From NCBI RefSeq assembly GCF_900156725.1, contig NZ_FTOI01000010.1, positions 1-64,000 of the forward strand: a stretch of DNA of 64,000 nt. Direction: 5' to 3'. Made by a program: the position numbers and the translations under genes. Below the pieces are notes generated by a model that saw nothing but the letters and a program-made list of their open reading frames with translations, did no database searches and had not been told where the DNA came from. This document shows positions 8,387-18,060 of this stretch, in pieces. Positions within the stretch are counted from its first letter, which is position 1, and each line of letters opens with the position of its first letter. Source of the DNA: Kaistella chaponensis. GTDB taxonomy: Bacteria > Bacteroidota > Bacteroidia > Flavobacteriales > Weeksellaceae.

Positions 8387-8695
8387 ATGGATCATTTAGA
8401 TAGTGAAAACGAAGCGAAAAATCCTGAAGAATTCTACGCCTCTTTGAAAGAAAAATTGGAAGGAACCCATGATTTTCCAGAAGATTATCTCTATAAATTT
8501 ATCATCACTAACGACGAAGCAAAAATAACCGAAATTTATCGTGCTTTCGATGATGTGAAATTCACATTGACTACACGCGACAGTAAAAATGGAAAATATA
8601 CTTCTATCAGTATCAATGCTTTTGTTTTAGACGCAGATCAAGTCATTAAAATTTATCAAATAGTTGGTAAAATTCCAGGAGTAATAATGCTTTAG
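8387..8695 (+). CDS. DUF493 family protein (YbeD-like)
   Basis: The 102-aa product matches the small cytoplasmic DUF493/YbeD alpha-beta fold: EFYASLKEKLEGTHDFPEDYLYKFI (residues about 14-38, shown in part), KNGKYTSISINAFVLDADQV near 70-90 and YQIVGKIPGVIML at the end. YbeD relatives are ACT-like in structure and of unsettled function. The next gene starts 12 bp downstream, so the two form an operon; similar pairing with an epimerase does not reveal a pathway. Confidence 0.8.
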   Translation: MDHLDSENEAKNPEEFYASLKEKLEGTHDFPEDYLYKFIITNDEAKITEIYRAFDDVKFTLTTRDSKNGKYTSISINAFVLDADQVIKIYQIVGKIPGVIML

Positions 8696-8707
8696 ATAAA
8701 AAATAAT

Positions 8708-9601
8708 ATGAAGATCTTAATTACGGGTGGAACAGGATTAATTGGTAAAATTTTGGTGGAAAAACTGAAATTAAAAGGCCATGAAGTGAGAGTTTTAACG
8801 CGCAAAAAAACAGCTGATCCTCTTGAATTTTATTGGAATCTAAAAGACCAATTTATCAACGAATCCGCCTTTAAAAATTTAGATGCAATCATCCATTTAG
8901 CGGGCGCTTCGATAAGCGAAAGATGGACAGATTCTTATAAAAAAGAACTTTTTTCCAGTAGAATAGATACTGCAAATCTTTTAAAAAAATATTGCATCGC
9001 GAATAATGTTCATTTAAAATCATTCATTTCCGCATCTGGAATAAATTACTACGGAACCTTTACTTCAGACGAAATCTTAGATGAAAACTCCGGAATTGTA
9101 CAGCCCGATTTCTTAGCAAATCTTTGCAAAGATTGGGAAAATGCAGCGTATAATTTCGCAGATCTTTCTGACAGGATTGTGTGTTTGCGCACTGCCGTTG
9201 TTCTGGCGAAAAATTCAGGAGCTTTTCCGCTGCTCAAAAAAACAGTTGACTTTAATATCGGATCAGGAGTCGGAACCGGAAATCAATGGATGAACTGGAT
9301 TCATATCGACGATTTAGTTGATCTCTATATTTTTGCCTTAGAAAATTCAAAAATTCAGGGAAATTTTAACGCTGTTGCCGATGATTTACCAAGTAATCAA
9401 TTGTTTATGAAAAAACTTGCCAAAGTTTGTCGTAAATTTTTCCTTCCTATTAATGTTCCTGCTTTTGTTTTAAAACTAGCTTTCGGAGAAATGAGTTCCA
9501 TTATATTAGAAGGAACACGCGCATCCAACAAAAAAATCAAATCGAAGGGATTTGATTTTAAGCATCGTAATCTTGAGGAAGCTTTTACCACTCTGGTTTA
9601 A
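8708..9601 (+). CDS. TIGR01777 family epimerase/oxidoreductase (YfcH-like)
   Basis: The 297-aa product has an N-terminal NAD(P) motif GGTGLIG (about residues 7-13), EFYWNLKD and the family block LAGASISERWT at about 62-72, SASGINYYG near 107-115, VCLRTAVVLAKNSGAFP at about 155-171 and a C-terminal DUF1731-like segment ending in FDFKHRNLEEAF. Known: YfcH-like proteins are extended short-chain dehydrogenase relatives with unassigned substrates, and plant relatives act in chloroplast division. It is cotranscribed with the preceding DUF493 gene and faces the convergent ArsC-like gene 19 bp away. Confidence 0.85.
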   Translation: MKILITGGTGLIGKILVEKLKLKGHEVRVLTRKKTADPLEFYWNLKDQFINESAFKNLDAIIHLAGASISERWTDSYKKELFSSRIDTANLLKKYCIANNVHLKSFISASGINYYGTFTSDEILDENSGIVQPDFLANLCKDWENAAYNFADLSDRIVCLRTAVVLAKNSGAFPLLKKTVDFNIGSGVGTGNQWMNWIHIDDLVDLYIFALENSKIQGNFNAVADDLPSNQLFMKKLAKVCRKFFLPINVPAFVLKLAFGEMSSIILEGTRASNKKIKSKGFDFKHRNLEEAFTTLV

Positions 9602-9620
9602 TAACTTCGAATGGATTACG

Positions 9621-9968
9621 CTAATTATCAATAAAAAATTTTACGTTTTCAATCGGTCGACCAAGCATGGCAACTTCGCCTTTGATGAGTATTGGTCTTT
9701 GAATTAAAGAGGGATTTTCAACCAAAACATCAATCCATTCTTCTTCAGAAAGGTTTTTATGAGCAAATTTCTCTTTAAACAAAGGTTCATTTTTACGAAT
9801 CAGTTCGTCTGCAGACATGTGAAGTTTTTTTAAAACCGTTTTCATTTCCAAAACCGTCAAAGGATTTTCTACAAAATCGATAATTTCAAAAGCTACATTA
9901 TTTTCATCTAAATGTTCCAAAATAGCTCTGGATTTAGAGCATGCATTGTTGTGAAGTACTTTTATCAT
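9621..9968 (-). CDS. ArsC/Spx-family thioredoxin-fold reductase
   Basis: The 115-aa product has the ArsC fold: HNNACSKSR at residues 6-14 with the nucleophilic Cys10, a helical insert containing LIRKNEPLFKEKF, and QRPILIKGEVAMLGRP at about 91-106 with the conserved Arg-Pro. Glutaredoxin-linked arsenate reductases of this type reduce arsenate, but many chromosomal copies have no arsenic role. No arsenic-resistance genes are adjacent, so the substrate is uncertain. The next upstream gene on this strand ends 56 bp away. Confidence 0.8.
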   Translation of the reverse strand: MIKVLHNNACSKSRAILEHLDENNVAFEIIDFVENPLTVLEMKTVLKKLHMSADELIRKNEPLFKEKFAHKNLSEEEWIDVLVENPSLIQRPILIKGEVAMLGRPIENVKFFIDN

Positions 9969-10024
9969 AGCATTTAGATTAATAGTGGATCAATAAAAAA
10001 TGAAGAACAGAACGAAATGTTTCT

Positions 10025-10639
10025 TTAAAACAATCCGTGCAGTTCAGTCTCAATCCGCTCCAAAATCAAACCAAAATCTTCTGGTCTTTCTACAAAATCC
10101 AAGTCATCTACTTCGATGACGAGAAGTTTTCCTTCTTGGTAGGTAGAAATCCACTTTTCGTATTTTTGATTTAATTTAGAAAGATATTCGATACTGATGG
10201 TTGCTTCGTATTCTCTACCTCTCTTATAAATTTTCTTAACCAAATTCGGAACGTCAGACTTTAAATAAATTAGCAAATCCGGTGCCGAAACAAAGCTTTT
10301 CATCAAATTAAAAACGGAAGAATAATTATTGAAATCACGATCCGTCAACAGATTCATATCATTGAGATTTTCTGCAAAAATATGCGCATCTTCATATATG
10401 GTTCGATCCTGAATGATATTTTTTCCACTCTCGCGAATCTCCTTTACTTGTTGAAAACGACTTCCTAGAAAATAAATCTGAAGCGCAAAACTCCACTTAC
10501 TCATATCGGCATAAAAATCTTCTAAATACGGATTATGATCTACATCTTCAAATTGCGCATCCCAACCGTAATGTTTTGATAACATAGTAGTTAGAGTAGT
10601 TTTCCCGGCGCCAATATTTCCTGTTACAGCAATGTGCAT
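10025..10639 (-). CDS. Deoxynucleoside kinase
   Basis: The 204-aa product carries the P-loop GNIGAGKT at residues 7-14, the nucleoside-binding block WSFALQIYFLGSRFQQ near 49-64, IIQDRTIYEDAHIFA at about 75-89 (the DRS/DRT motif that contacts substrate), and a LID segment KRGREYE near 140-146. It phosphorylates deoxynucleosides (probably deoxyadenosine or deoxyguanosine) for dNTP salvage in the cytoplasm. It lies 37 bp after the hypothetical secreted-protein gene on the same strand and may share its transcript. Confidence 0.9.
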   Translation of the reverse strand: MHIAVTGNIGAGKTTLTTMLSKHYGWDAQFEDVDHNPYLEDFYADMSKWSFALQIYFLGSRFQQVKEIRESGKNIIQDRTIYEDAHIFAENLNDMNLLTDRDFNNYSSVFNLMKSFVSAPDLLIYLKSDVPNLVKKIYKRGREYEATISIEYLSKLNQKYEKWISTYQEGKLLVIEVDDLDFVERPEDFGLILERIETELHGLF

Positions 10640-10676
10640 TTCTTAAATTTAATTGATGATTATATTAAAAAAGTCC

Positions 10677-11483
10677 CTAATTTTCTTTAAAATTGATTTC
10701 GTTTCCCTCTGATTTATTTGGAGAATACGGGTGGTAAAGATAAAGTTTGTTGTCTTTGATCACAAAATAAGCGGCGGAGTTTTTATCCACAATTTGCGCA
10801 TCCATGGAAGAAAAAACAGTCTTCAAAGTCAGCTGATCCCATTTTTGAACCGTATTTTTACCCATGATCAAAATATTCTGATTTTCTCTTCGAAGCTTTC
10901 TTCCATCTTCAATCGGTGTTTCAAATATTTTTTCTGCCTTAAAATTATAAACCGAAAACCAATTTCTCCCCAAAAAATAAACCTTACTTTCAAACACTAA
11001 AAAGTCGGTTAATTCTTCAAAATTAATATTAAAGGGAAAAGAATTCACGATTTGGTCTTCCCTAAAATTATATTGTACGAGTCGTTTCATACTTTCATCG
11101 ACCAACCAAATCTGCTGTAAATCTTCGGCGTAAACATTCCTTATAAATCCAAATTTCTGCCGAAAATTGACGGTTTGAATTTCATTTAGATTTTGGTCAA
11201 AGAATTTCAATTCCTGTGCATTCTCGGAGAACGAGGGAATATTCAACGGATTCTGAACAGACTGAATTTTAAAGGGCAAAGTCAACATCAATTTTCCTTT
11301 CTGAATTCCCAGTGAATCGTACTTTGTAAAACTGAAATCTTTGTTTTTATAGAGATAAATATTGCCGTAATCGTCGCTCAATAAATCCCGGACATCTTTC
11401 AAAATCAACGAATCGAACGCAAGATTTTTCTGTGCAGAAAAAGAGCAGAAAAAAGAAAAAAACAAAAGCTGCAGAAGTTTCAT
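10677..11483 (-). CDS. Hypothetical exported beta-propeller-like protein
   Basis: I do not recognise this 268-aa protein. It starts with a clear signal peptide (MKLLQLLFFSFFCSFSAQ) and is otherwise made of repeated short beta strands with aromatic and Asp/Asn turns (DYGNIYLYKN, EDLQQIWLVDES, KVYFLGRNWFSVYN, KDNKLYLYHPY), the pattern of a small propeller. It is probably periplasmic. It lies upstream of the deoxynucleoside kinase gene. The 205 bp between it and the glutaminyl-cyclase gene (11484-11688) show no clear feature except a CCCGATCGATC motif like that near 185. Confidence 0.55.
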   Translation of the reverse strand: MKLLQLLFFSFFCSFSAQKNLAFDSLILKDVRDLLSDDYGNIYLYKNKDFSFTKYDSLGIQKGKLMLTLPFKIQSVQNPLNIPSFSENAQELKFFDQNLNEIQTVNFRQKFGFIRNVYAEDLQQIWLVDESMKRLVQYNFREDQIVNSFPFNINFEELTDFLVFESKVYFLGRNWFSVYNFKAEKIFETPIEDGRKLRRENQNILIMGKNTVQKWDQLTLKTVFSSMDAQIVDKNSAAYFVIKDNKLYLYHPYSPNKSEGNEINFKEN

Positions 11484-11688
11484 TAGTGTTGATATTTTGA
11501 TGAAGAACTATTGATTCCTAAATGTACAACTGCATTGGAAAGTACAACAAATTGAACTTGAATCTCGAAAAGCAAAATGAAATAACCGTTTTCTTCCTTT
11601 TGATATTGGCAATTTTCCTTCGACCGATCATCATTTCATTTCTACATCCATTCCCGATCGATCAGTTGTTTGCTTCGTAAATAATCTC

Positions 11689-12711
11689 TTACTTAATTAC
11701 GACTTCGTAAATTTTCGACCAGTTTTTTCCCGTAATCAACATATTTTCCCCTTTGAAGGCGATTCCATTCAAAACATCATCATTTCCGGTGGTATTTTTC
11801 TTGGCAATATCGGTAAAATCAAATTTACCTACGACTTCTCCGTTTGCGGGATTAATTTTTAAAACAATTGGTTTTTGCCACACATTTGCATAAATAAATC
11901 CGTTGTGAAATTCGAGTTCATTAAGCTGATCATAAGCTTCTGTATTTCCTGCAACGGCGATATAACGCACCATTTTAGACGGGTCAGTTGCATTTAAAAA
12001 ATAAATATTTTTAGTTCCGTCTGAAGCGATCAGGTTTTTACCGTCGTACGTCAAACCCCAACCTTCACCCATGACATTGGGATAAGGAAATTCACTCAAT
12101 AATTGTAAAGAATTTTTATCGTATATAAATCCTTTTTTATCCATCCATGTTAGCTGAAAAACTTTATCGCCAACAATGGTAGAACCTTCCGAAAATATTT
12201 TTTCAGCTTGGTTGGTCGATGCAATTGGTGTGGTACTTCCTAACGCATATTTCAAAATCCTGGAAGAACCTTCCTGTCCGTCTGATTCGTAAATAATGTT
12301 CCCTTCGAGCTGAAAACCTTGAACAAAATTTTTCGGATCGTGCGGATATTCTTTAATAATTTCATACTTCAGCAACGCTTCGGGATTTTTTGCAAAAACG
12401 TTTATTGTTGCATCTTGATTAAGTGTTTCACCGCCTTTTTTCTTGATGATAAAAGTAACGGCATTATCGCCCAACGTAAAAAATTTTGGATCAACAACCA
12501 AACTCGATGTTTCTTTATCCCCAAAACTGATGGAAATACTTTCGGCGTTTGTGGTAACTTCGTTCGGCAAATTCAGGGCATCACCAAAGTGATAACCTTT
12601 AGATTCCATCGAAATATTATAATCATTTAACGTATTAAGAATCTCCTTGTCTTTATTACATGAAATTAAAAAAGCAAAGGCGAGAATTGGAATTATTGTT
12701 CTAAGTTTCAT
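11689..12711 (-). CDS. Glutaminyl-peptide cyclotransferase (bacterial QC), lipoprotein
   Basis: The 340-aa product has a lipoprotein signal (MKLRTIIPILAFAFLISC, Cys18), a linker domain at about 25-110, and a five-bladed propeller glutamine cyclotransferase domain from about 115 on: YPHDPKNFVQGFQLEGNIIYES (in part), EGWGLTYDGKNLIASDGT and ELEFHNGFIYANVWQ. It converts N-terminal Gln of exported proteins to pyroglutamate, a modification common on proteins of this phylum that expose Gln after signal cleavage. It is divergent from the M1 peptidase gene, and a TATTTTTG box lies on the minus strand at 12726-12733. Confidence 0.9.
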   Translation of the reverse strand: MKLRTIIPILAFAFLISCNKDKEILNTLNDYNISMESKGYHFGDALNLPNEVTTNAESISISFGDKETSSLVVDPKFFTLGDNAVTFIIKKKGGETLNQDATINVFAKNPEALLKYEIIKEYPHDPKNFVQGFQLEGNIIYESDGQEGSSRILKYALGSTTPIASTNQAEKIFSEGSTIVGDKVFQLTWMDKKGFIYDKNSLQLLSEFPYPNVMGEGWGLTYDGKNLIASDGTKNIYFLNATDPSKMVRYIAVAGNTEAYDQLNELEFHNGFIYANVWQKPIVLKINPANGEVVGKFDFTDIAKKNTTGNDDVLNGIAFKGENMLITGKNWSKIYEVVIK

Positions 12712-12725
12712 TCAAATAATTTTGC

Positions 12726-12807
12726 CAAAAATACTGATTTTTAATGACACGAATAGCGGGAAATCGATGTTCTTAAAATTTAGAAAGAGAAATAATAATT
12801 ATATTTG
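12726..12807. promoter_or_regulatory. Divergent promoter pair
   Basis: The minus strand carries TATTTTTG at 12726-12733, 15 bp before the cyclotransferase start at 12711. The plus strand carries TATATTTG at 12800-12807, 20 bp before the peptidase start at 12827. Both match TAnnTTTG. Confidence 0.55.
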
Positions 12808-12826
12808 CTTTACTTACCTTATTACT

Positions 12827-14440
12827 ATGAAAAATTTCGGATTCCTACTCATGCTCATTTCGGGGCTTTTGCCTGCGCAAAACTTCACTAAACAAGATTC
12901 ATTGAAAGGTTCAGACACTTCATTGAGAAATTTTTGGGATGTCAAAAAATATGAAATTTCGGTTGAACCTCACTTTGAAGAAAAATCAGTTTCTGGCACG
13001 AATAAAATCATTTTTGAAATTACAAAAGATATTACTAATCCCACATTTCAGATTGATTTGCAGCAACCGATGAATTACAAAATCATCAATTCTGAGGAGA
13101 AATGGTGGAGTTCGAGAAGAGATGGCGATTTTATTTTCATTGAAACCAAAAAAAATTATAAAAAAGGAGAAACCCATTCTTTCACCATTCAGTTTTTCGG
13201 AAATCCTACGATCGCAAAAAACGCACCTTGGGACGGAGGTTGGGTTTTCACAAAAGATAAAAACAATAATCCTTGGATTTCTGTTGCCCAAGAAGGAATT
13301 GGTGCGTCGGTTTGGCTTCCTACCAAAGATATTTGGAGCGATGAACCCGATCATGGAATCGTGATGAAAATTATCACGCCAAAAGACTTGGTCGGTGTTG
13401 GAAACGGACGATTAATTTCTCAAATATCCGAAAATGATAAAAATATTTATACGTGGGAAATCAAAAACCCCATTAACAACTATTCTATCATTCCCAATGT
13501 CGGCAAATATGTGAATTTTAAAGATTCCTACAAGGGCGAAAAAGGAAAACTCGATTTGGATTATTGGGTCTTAGATTACAATTTGGAAAAGGCAAAAAAG
13601 CAATTCACGCAGGTGAAACCAATGTTGAAAGCCTTGGAACATTGGTTCGGACCTTATCCTTTCTACGAAGATTCTTATAAACTGGTTGAAAGTCCGTATT
13701 TGGGAATGGAGCATCAAAGTTCTGTTGCGTACGGAAATCGTTTTGAAAACGGATATTTAGGTCGCGATTTATCAGGAACAGGAGTTGGATTGAACTGGGA
13801 TTTTATTATCATTCATGAAAGTGGGCACGAATGGTTTGCCAATAATATTACCGCGAAAGACCAAGCTGATATGTGGATTCACGAGAGTTTCACAAACTAC
13901 TCGGAAACCCTTTTTGTAGAAGATTATATGGATAAGATCTCCGCCGAAAAATATGTAAAAGGCATACGAAAAAACATTCAAAATGATCGACCGATTATCG
14001 GAAATTATGGAGTGAGAAACGAAGGAAGCAGCGACATGTACTACAAAGGTGCAAATATGATTCACACCATTCGTCAGGTGATCAATAATGACGAAAAATT
14101 CAGACAAATACTAAGAGGTTTAGGAAAGGATTTCTACCATCAAACCGTTTCTACAAAACAGGTTGAAGATTATATTTCAAAAAAATCGGGAATTGATTTT
14201 TCCACAGTTTTTACCCAATATCTAAGAATCACAAAAATCCCAACTTTAGAATATTCCCAAAAAGGAAACATCTTAAAATACCGCTTTACGAACACTATTG
14301 AAAACTTAAAATTACCGCTTAGAATTAATGGAAACCAAAAAATATCACCGAAAAATACTTGGCAAACCATAAAATTACGTTCTGCGGATCCAGTCCTTTT
14401 AGATGAAAATTACTACATCTATTACAAGAAAGAAAACTAA
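12827..14440 (+). CDS. M1 family zinc metallopeptidase (aminopeptidase N-like), exported
   Basis: The 537-aa product starts with a signal peptide (MKNFGFLLMLISGLLPAQ). The M1 active site is complete: the substrate-binding loop LGMEHQ at about 292-297, zinc motif HESGH at 330-334 and the third ligand Glu353 in WIHESFTNY. An N-terminal beta domain (about 35-240) precedes the catalytic domain. It should trim N-terminal residues from peptides in the periplasm. The ATG at 12827 is chosen because it follows a TATATTTG promoter; the open frame upstream from 12647 overlaps the divergent gene and lacks a signal sequence. Confidence 0.9.
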   Translation: MKNFGFLLMLISGLLPAQNFTKQDSLKGSDTSLRNFWDVKKYEISVEPHFEEKSVSGTNKIIFEITKDITNPTFQIDLQQPMNYKIINSEEKWWSSRRDGDFIFIETKKNYKKGETHSFTIQFFGNPTIAKNAPWDGGWVFTKDKNNNPWISVAQEGIGASVWLPTKDIWSDEPDHGIVMKIITPKDLVGVGNGRLISQISENDKNIYTWEIKNPINNYSIIPNVGKYVNFKDSYKGEKGKLDLDYWVLDYNLEKAKKQFTQVKPMLKALEHWFGPYPFYEDSYKLVESPYLGMEHQSSVAYGNRFENGYLGRDLSGTGVGLNWDFIIIHESGHEWFANNITAKDQADMWIHESFTNYSETLFVEDYMDKISAEKYVKGIRKNIQNDRPIIGNYGVRNEGSSDMYYKGANMIHTIRQVINNDEKFRQILRGLGKDFYHQTVSTKQVEDYISKKSGIDFSTVFTQYLRITKIPTLEYSQKGNILKYRFTNTIENLKLPLRINGNQKISPKNTWQTIKLRSADPVLLDENYYIYYKKEN

Positions 14441-14531
14441 AAAAAAGCTCTTTTTTTGAAACGGTATTTTTGAGCGTTGAACTCCATTTATTAAGAATAA
14501 TCCTAATAATTTCCCGTTGAAGGAAGTACTC

Positions 14532-15701
14532 CTAAGAATTTTTCATCATTATTCTAAATGTACTTCCTTTTCCGACTTCGGTATGAGCAATTTTGATATC
14601 GCCATTGTGGTATTCTTTGATCACCCTTTTCGCTAAGGAGAGTCCTAAACCCCATCCACGTTTTTTGGTTGAATAGCCAGGTTTGAAAGCGTTTCTGGCT
14701 TGGTAATTCGACATTCCAGAACCGGAATCTTTGAAATCAATGACGGTATATTTATTTTTTTCGTAGAGTTCAATTTCCAATCTACCTTCACCTTTCATAG
14801 AATCTACGGCATTCTTCACAATATTTTCCATAACCCAGCTTACGAGAATTCGGTTGTGAGGAACCAAGATTTCTTGCTTCGGTACAATCAAACGGAAAAT
14901 CACTTTTTTTGAAATTCTAGATTTCAGGTAATCGAAATTTTGTTGTAAAGTTTCATTAATGTTTAAGTCTTTGAGTTCCGGAACCGACCCGATTTTGGAA
15001 AACCGCTCAGAAATTGTTTTCAGCCGATTGATGTCATTTTCGATTTCTTTTACGCCCTCGCTATTTTCATTTTCCATGCGCAAAATCGTGATCCAGCCTA
15101 TCATCGACGAAAGTGGTGTTCCGATTTGGTGCGCTGTTTCTTTCGCTAAACCGGCCCAAACATAACCTTCGTCGGTTTTTTTAATCGTGCGCAAAAACCA
15201 AAAAGAGAAAAATATATACGCCAGAATTAATAACCCTAAAATGTATGGAGAATAGCGCAAATTATTCAACAAATCGGAATTGGTATAAAAAACATATTGG
15301 TTATTATCATTGGGCATTTGCAATTCAATCGGGCGGTAAGAACTTTCCATTTTCCGAAGCAATGCCTTCATTTTTTTGGGATCGTTCTGTATTTCTTTCG
15401 GAATATTGATTTGAAAACCTTCACCATCAATAGGAATTTTGTTTTTGTCTGTAACAATAACCGGAATCGTATTATTTGTTTTACTGATCTGCAATAAAAG
15501 ATCGAGTGCGATTGGATCTTCCACGATTTCTTCCTGTTGATATTTAATGGCGGTGGCGAAAAGTTCAATTCTCTTAATTTCCTCTTTTCGTAAATAATCA
15601 ATGAGCACAATTGAAGCAATTACGACTCCGGCAACCGCTAAAGTCAATAAGATATAAATGACCCAATTATTTATTTTAGTAAGAAAACTTCTTCTTTTCA
15701 T
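14532..15701 (-). CDS. Orphan sensor histidine kinase
   Basis: The 389-aa membrane kinase has TM helices at about 12-35 and 150-172 flanking a periplasmic sensor region of about 110 residues. The H-box is AKETAHQIGTPLSS with phospho-acceptor His191, the N-box VMENIVKNAVDSM, the G1 box DSGSGM and the G2 box GWGLGLSLAKR. No response regulator is adjacent, so its partner is elsewhere. The H-box with GTP after HQI is typical of a Bacteroidota subgroup. It lies 16 bp downstream of the PBP4 gene on the same strand, suggesting cotranscription. Confidence 0.88.
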   Translation of the reverse strand: MKRRSFLTKINNWVIYILLTLAVAGVVIASIVLIDYLRKEEIKRIELFATAIKYQQEEIVEDPIALDLLLQISKTNNTIPVIVTDKNKIPIDGEGFQINIPKEIQNDPKKMKALLRKMESSYRPIELQMPNDNNQYVFYTNSDLLNNLRYSPYILGLLILAYIFFSFWFLRTIKKTDEGYVWAGLAKETAHQIGTPLSSMIGWITILRMENENSEGVKEIENDINRLKTISERFSKIGSVPELKDLNINETLQQNFDYLKSRISKKVIFRLIVPKQEILVPHNRILVSWVMENIVKNAVDSMKGEGRLEIELYEKNKYTVIDFKDSGSGMSNYQARNAFKPGYSTKKRGWGLGLSLAKRVIKEYHNGDIKIAHTEVGKGSTFRIMMKNS

Positions 15702-15717
15702 GAATTTTTTTGTCGAA

Positions 15718-17091
15718 TTATTTCAAAACATTTAAGACTTTGTAAAGGGCTTCACTGATATTTCCCCCTTGGTAATTATTGATAATGATTGCAAAAACGT
15801 ATTTTTTACCCTCTCCAGAAGTGTGAAATCCCGCAAAAGATTTGGTGTCTTTCATGGTGCCACTTTTCATTTTCATGCCATTTCCCTGAGTTGGGAAACC
15901 TTCGAAAAATTCACTGAACCAGGATTGTTTTCTGCTCCAAAGCAGCGACTGCACTTCTGCTCTCGCGGAAACATAATTTTGAGGTGAAAGTCCACTACCA
16001 TCTGCAAAATTAATCATCGCCGGATTAATTCCTTTGTTTTTCCAAAATTCTTTCAAGTAAGAAACCCCGGCTTCAAAACTGCCTTCATTCTTTTTTTCTT
16101 TTCCTAAAGTTTTAATTAATGTTTCGCCATAAAAATTAATACTTTTTCGCATAAACCAATAAATAATTTTATCTAAAGTTGGTGATTTATACTCCAAAAT
16201 GATTGTGTTTTTAGAGGGGTTTTGGAGCTTAACGCCATTCATTAACTGCATGGAGGTTGAGCTAATATTTCCTTTAAAATCAATGCCGGCATTTTTTAGC
16301 CAACCCTTAATTTCAGTACCAAATACAAGTGGTGGATTAGGAGTCGCGCCAGAAACAGTCATGTTTTTTAGCGGTAGAGTTCCGCTGATTAACGCAACAT
16401 CTGAATAAGGTGCAGTGTAAATTAAACTTTGGTCAGAACTTCCGCCGGTTTTTAAATTATTTACCCACTTTAGATTGGGCAACTCTACATTAAATCCTTT
16501 CATTTCCTTGCCATTCATATTGATATCGAACTGATTTTCTCGCCAGTTTACCCCAAAAACTCCTGCTCCATAATAATTCCCCATATCATTCCAAGGCCAA
16601 CCTCCAGGAGTTGATTGGAAATCAAAATAGGAATCATCGATGATTAAATCTCCAGAAATCTTAGAGATATTTTTTTCTTGAAGGGCTTGAAGCAATTTTT
16701 GCTTAAAATTTTCAGGTTTGTATCCTTCGTACCGCCAACTTCCTAAGGTAGGATCTCCATTGGAACTGATGTAAAGGTTTCCTGCTAAATTCCCACCCGA
16801 AATGGAACCAGAATAAGAAGAAGTTGTTGTAAACTGATAATTTTTTCCTAAAGTTTCCAAAGCAGCCGCGGCGGTAAAAATCTTCTGAGTTGAAGCTGTT
16901 GATAATCCCTGATTTCCTTGGTATTCATAGATAAAATTCCCACTCTCATCTGAAACATAAACCGAGAGGTTTGCCGAAAAAGCGGGGGCACTGCTCAGTA
17001 AATTTTTGGTGGCAACCTCTAACTTCTGTGCAACATTTTGCGCAAAAAAAACTTCTGAAGAAAGCAAAAGGAGAGAAAGTAGTTTATACAT
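15718..17091 (-). CDS. dacB: D-alanyl-D-alanine carboxypeptidase/endopeptidase (PBP4 type)
   Basis: The 457-aa exported protein has a signal peptide (MYKLLSLLLLSSEVFFAQ) and the three S13 penicillin-binding motifs: SxxK as STQK with Ser67 and Lys70, SxN-like DGSGLSPQNYVS near 365, and KSGT near 410. It trims or opens peptidoglycan cross-links in the periplasm. The ATG at 17091 is preferred to an in-frame TTG two codons upstream. It is followed by the histidine kinase gene with a 16-bp gap, so an envelope-sensing link is possible. Confidence 0.92.
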   Translation of the reverse strand: MYKLLSLLLLSSEVFFAQNVAQKLEVATKNLLSSAPAFSANLSVYVSDESGNFIYEYQGNQGLSTASTQKIFTAAAALETLGKNYQFTTTSSYSGSISGGNLAGNLYISSNGDPTLGSWRYEGYKPENFKQKLLQALQEKNISKISGDLIIDDSYFDFQSTPGGWPWNDMGNYYGAGVFGVNWRENQFDINMNGKEMKGFNVELPNLKWVNNLKTGGSSDQSLIYTAPYSDVALISGTLPLKNMTVSGATPNPPLVFGTEIKGWLKNAGIDFKGNISSTSMQLMNGVKLQNPSKNTIILEYKSPTLDKIIYWFMRKSINFYGETLIKTLGKEKKNEGSFEAGVSYLKEFWKNKGINPAMINFADGSGLSPQNYVSARAEVQSLLWSRKQSWFSEFFEGFPTQGNGMKMKSGTMKDTKSFAGFHTSGEGKKYVFAIIINNYQGGNISEALYKVLNVLK

Positions 17092-17253
17092 CGACAATTT
17101 TTGATTTCAAATATAACGAAATAAAAATTTCAATATTGAAATACAATCGTAAGTGACTACAAAACAGCAATCAAGTAGATTAAATTTTACATAAATGCTT
17201 GCTTTTCAGGTATTAATTTAGTAAACTTTGTTTCAATCTATTTTAAAAGCAAC

Positions 17254-17697
17254 ATGATGTCATCAATTATCACAGGCTTATTTAGCAGCCAAGGACAATC
17301 TGCACAGATCGGTGCAGATCTAGAAAATGCGGGTTTTAATTATTCAGATTATGTGATGTACCTCCACGAAAAACCAATCAAAAAAGAGATTAAAACTTCC
17401 ATTTGGCGGTCTTTTTTTAATGACAAAACGCAGTTGGAAGATGATAGTTTGGTCATCAGTGTAAAAGTGACTGATCCAAAAGAGGAAGAAAAAGTGACGG
17501 AAATATTTAAAAAAAATAAGGTTTTTCATCAAAACTATTTTGAAAACATTAAACTGCAAGATGTAAAGTCTTTGGAGTATTTAAAAAAAATTGTAACCGT
17601 TCGCGCGAAAGCTTTAATCTACTCTTCTCCCGCCATTCATCATCACGATCCATTATCGGGAATGAGTTCTGAACTTATATTTGGAAAAGAGCGATAA
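17254..17697 (+). CDS. Hypothetical protein, 147 aa
   Basis: I do not recognise a family with certainty. The N-terminus SIITGLFSSQGQSAQIGADLENAGFNYSD recalls (in its first 19 residues) small proteins with a GLF...A...L...GF alpha-beta motif found in general-stress proteins. The middle is charged, with EEEKVTEIFKKNKVFHQNYF, and the C-terminus has a His cluster IHHHDPL. Two adjacent ATG codons (17254 and 17257) could serve as the start. The gene is monocistronic and divergent from the PBP4 gene. Confidence 0.5.
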   Translation: MMSSIITGLFSSQGQSAQIGADLENAGFNYSDYVMYLHEKPIKKEIKTSIWRSFFNDKTQLEDDSLVISVKVTDPKEEEKVTEIFKKNKVFHQNYFENIKLQDVKSLEYLKKIVTVRAKALIYSSPAIHHHDPLSGMSSELIFGKER

Positions 17698-18060
17698 ACC
17701 TTAAATAAAAAAATTTCTTAAAGGAATATTGTATCAGTTTACTGGTATCAATTAAAAGACAGAACCCGCCAGATTCTGAAGAGTTCATCAATGAAGGATT
17801 TCGCAAAATACTTTTTAGAATTAATAATTTTTATTTCGCAAAACACCATTATATTCAAAATCGATGATCATTTTTTTTTCGTTTTATCTTAATGAATGCA
17901 TCCGATCATTGAGGAAGTCAGTTGGTACTTTTACAAAAAACATCCTTTAAACCCTAGAACAAATCGGTCAACAAACAAGATTCATACGGGAAAGTTTTTT
18001 AAATTTAACCCTATAAAATCCCTCAGTTTTGCTTATTTTAGCGTATTAATTCGCATTTGG
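17698..18060. other. Spacer upstream of relA/spoT
   Basis: This 363-bp AT-rich stretch has no convincing gene. The relA/spoT frame is open leftward to 17896, but the predicted extension (rich in Lys, Asn, Phe) does not resemble the family's N-terminus. A weak -7 match, TATTTTAG, lies at 18034-18041. Confidence 0.4.

Noticed and set aside
12647-12826. Longer start for the M1 peptidase
   Set aside because: It overlaps the divergent lipoprotein gene and both promoters, and hides the signal peptide.
17225-17238. 14-bp string AACTTTGTTTCAAT shared with the IS left end near 21567
   Set aside because: No similarity extends beyond it, and it lacks the rest of the IS; probably chance in AT-rich DNA.
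17896-18060. Extended N-terminus of RelA/SpoT
   Set aside because: The extra 55 residues have no family similarity and the ATG at 18061 gives the usual length.
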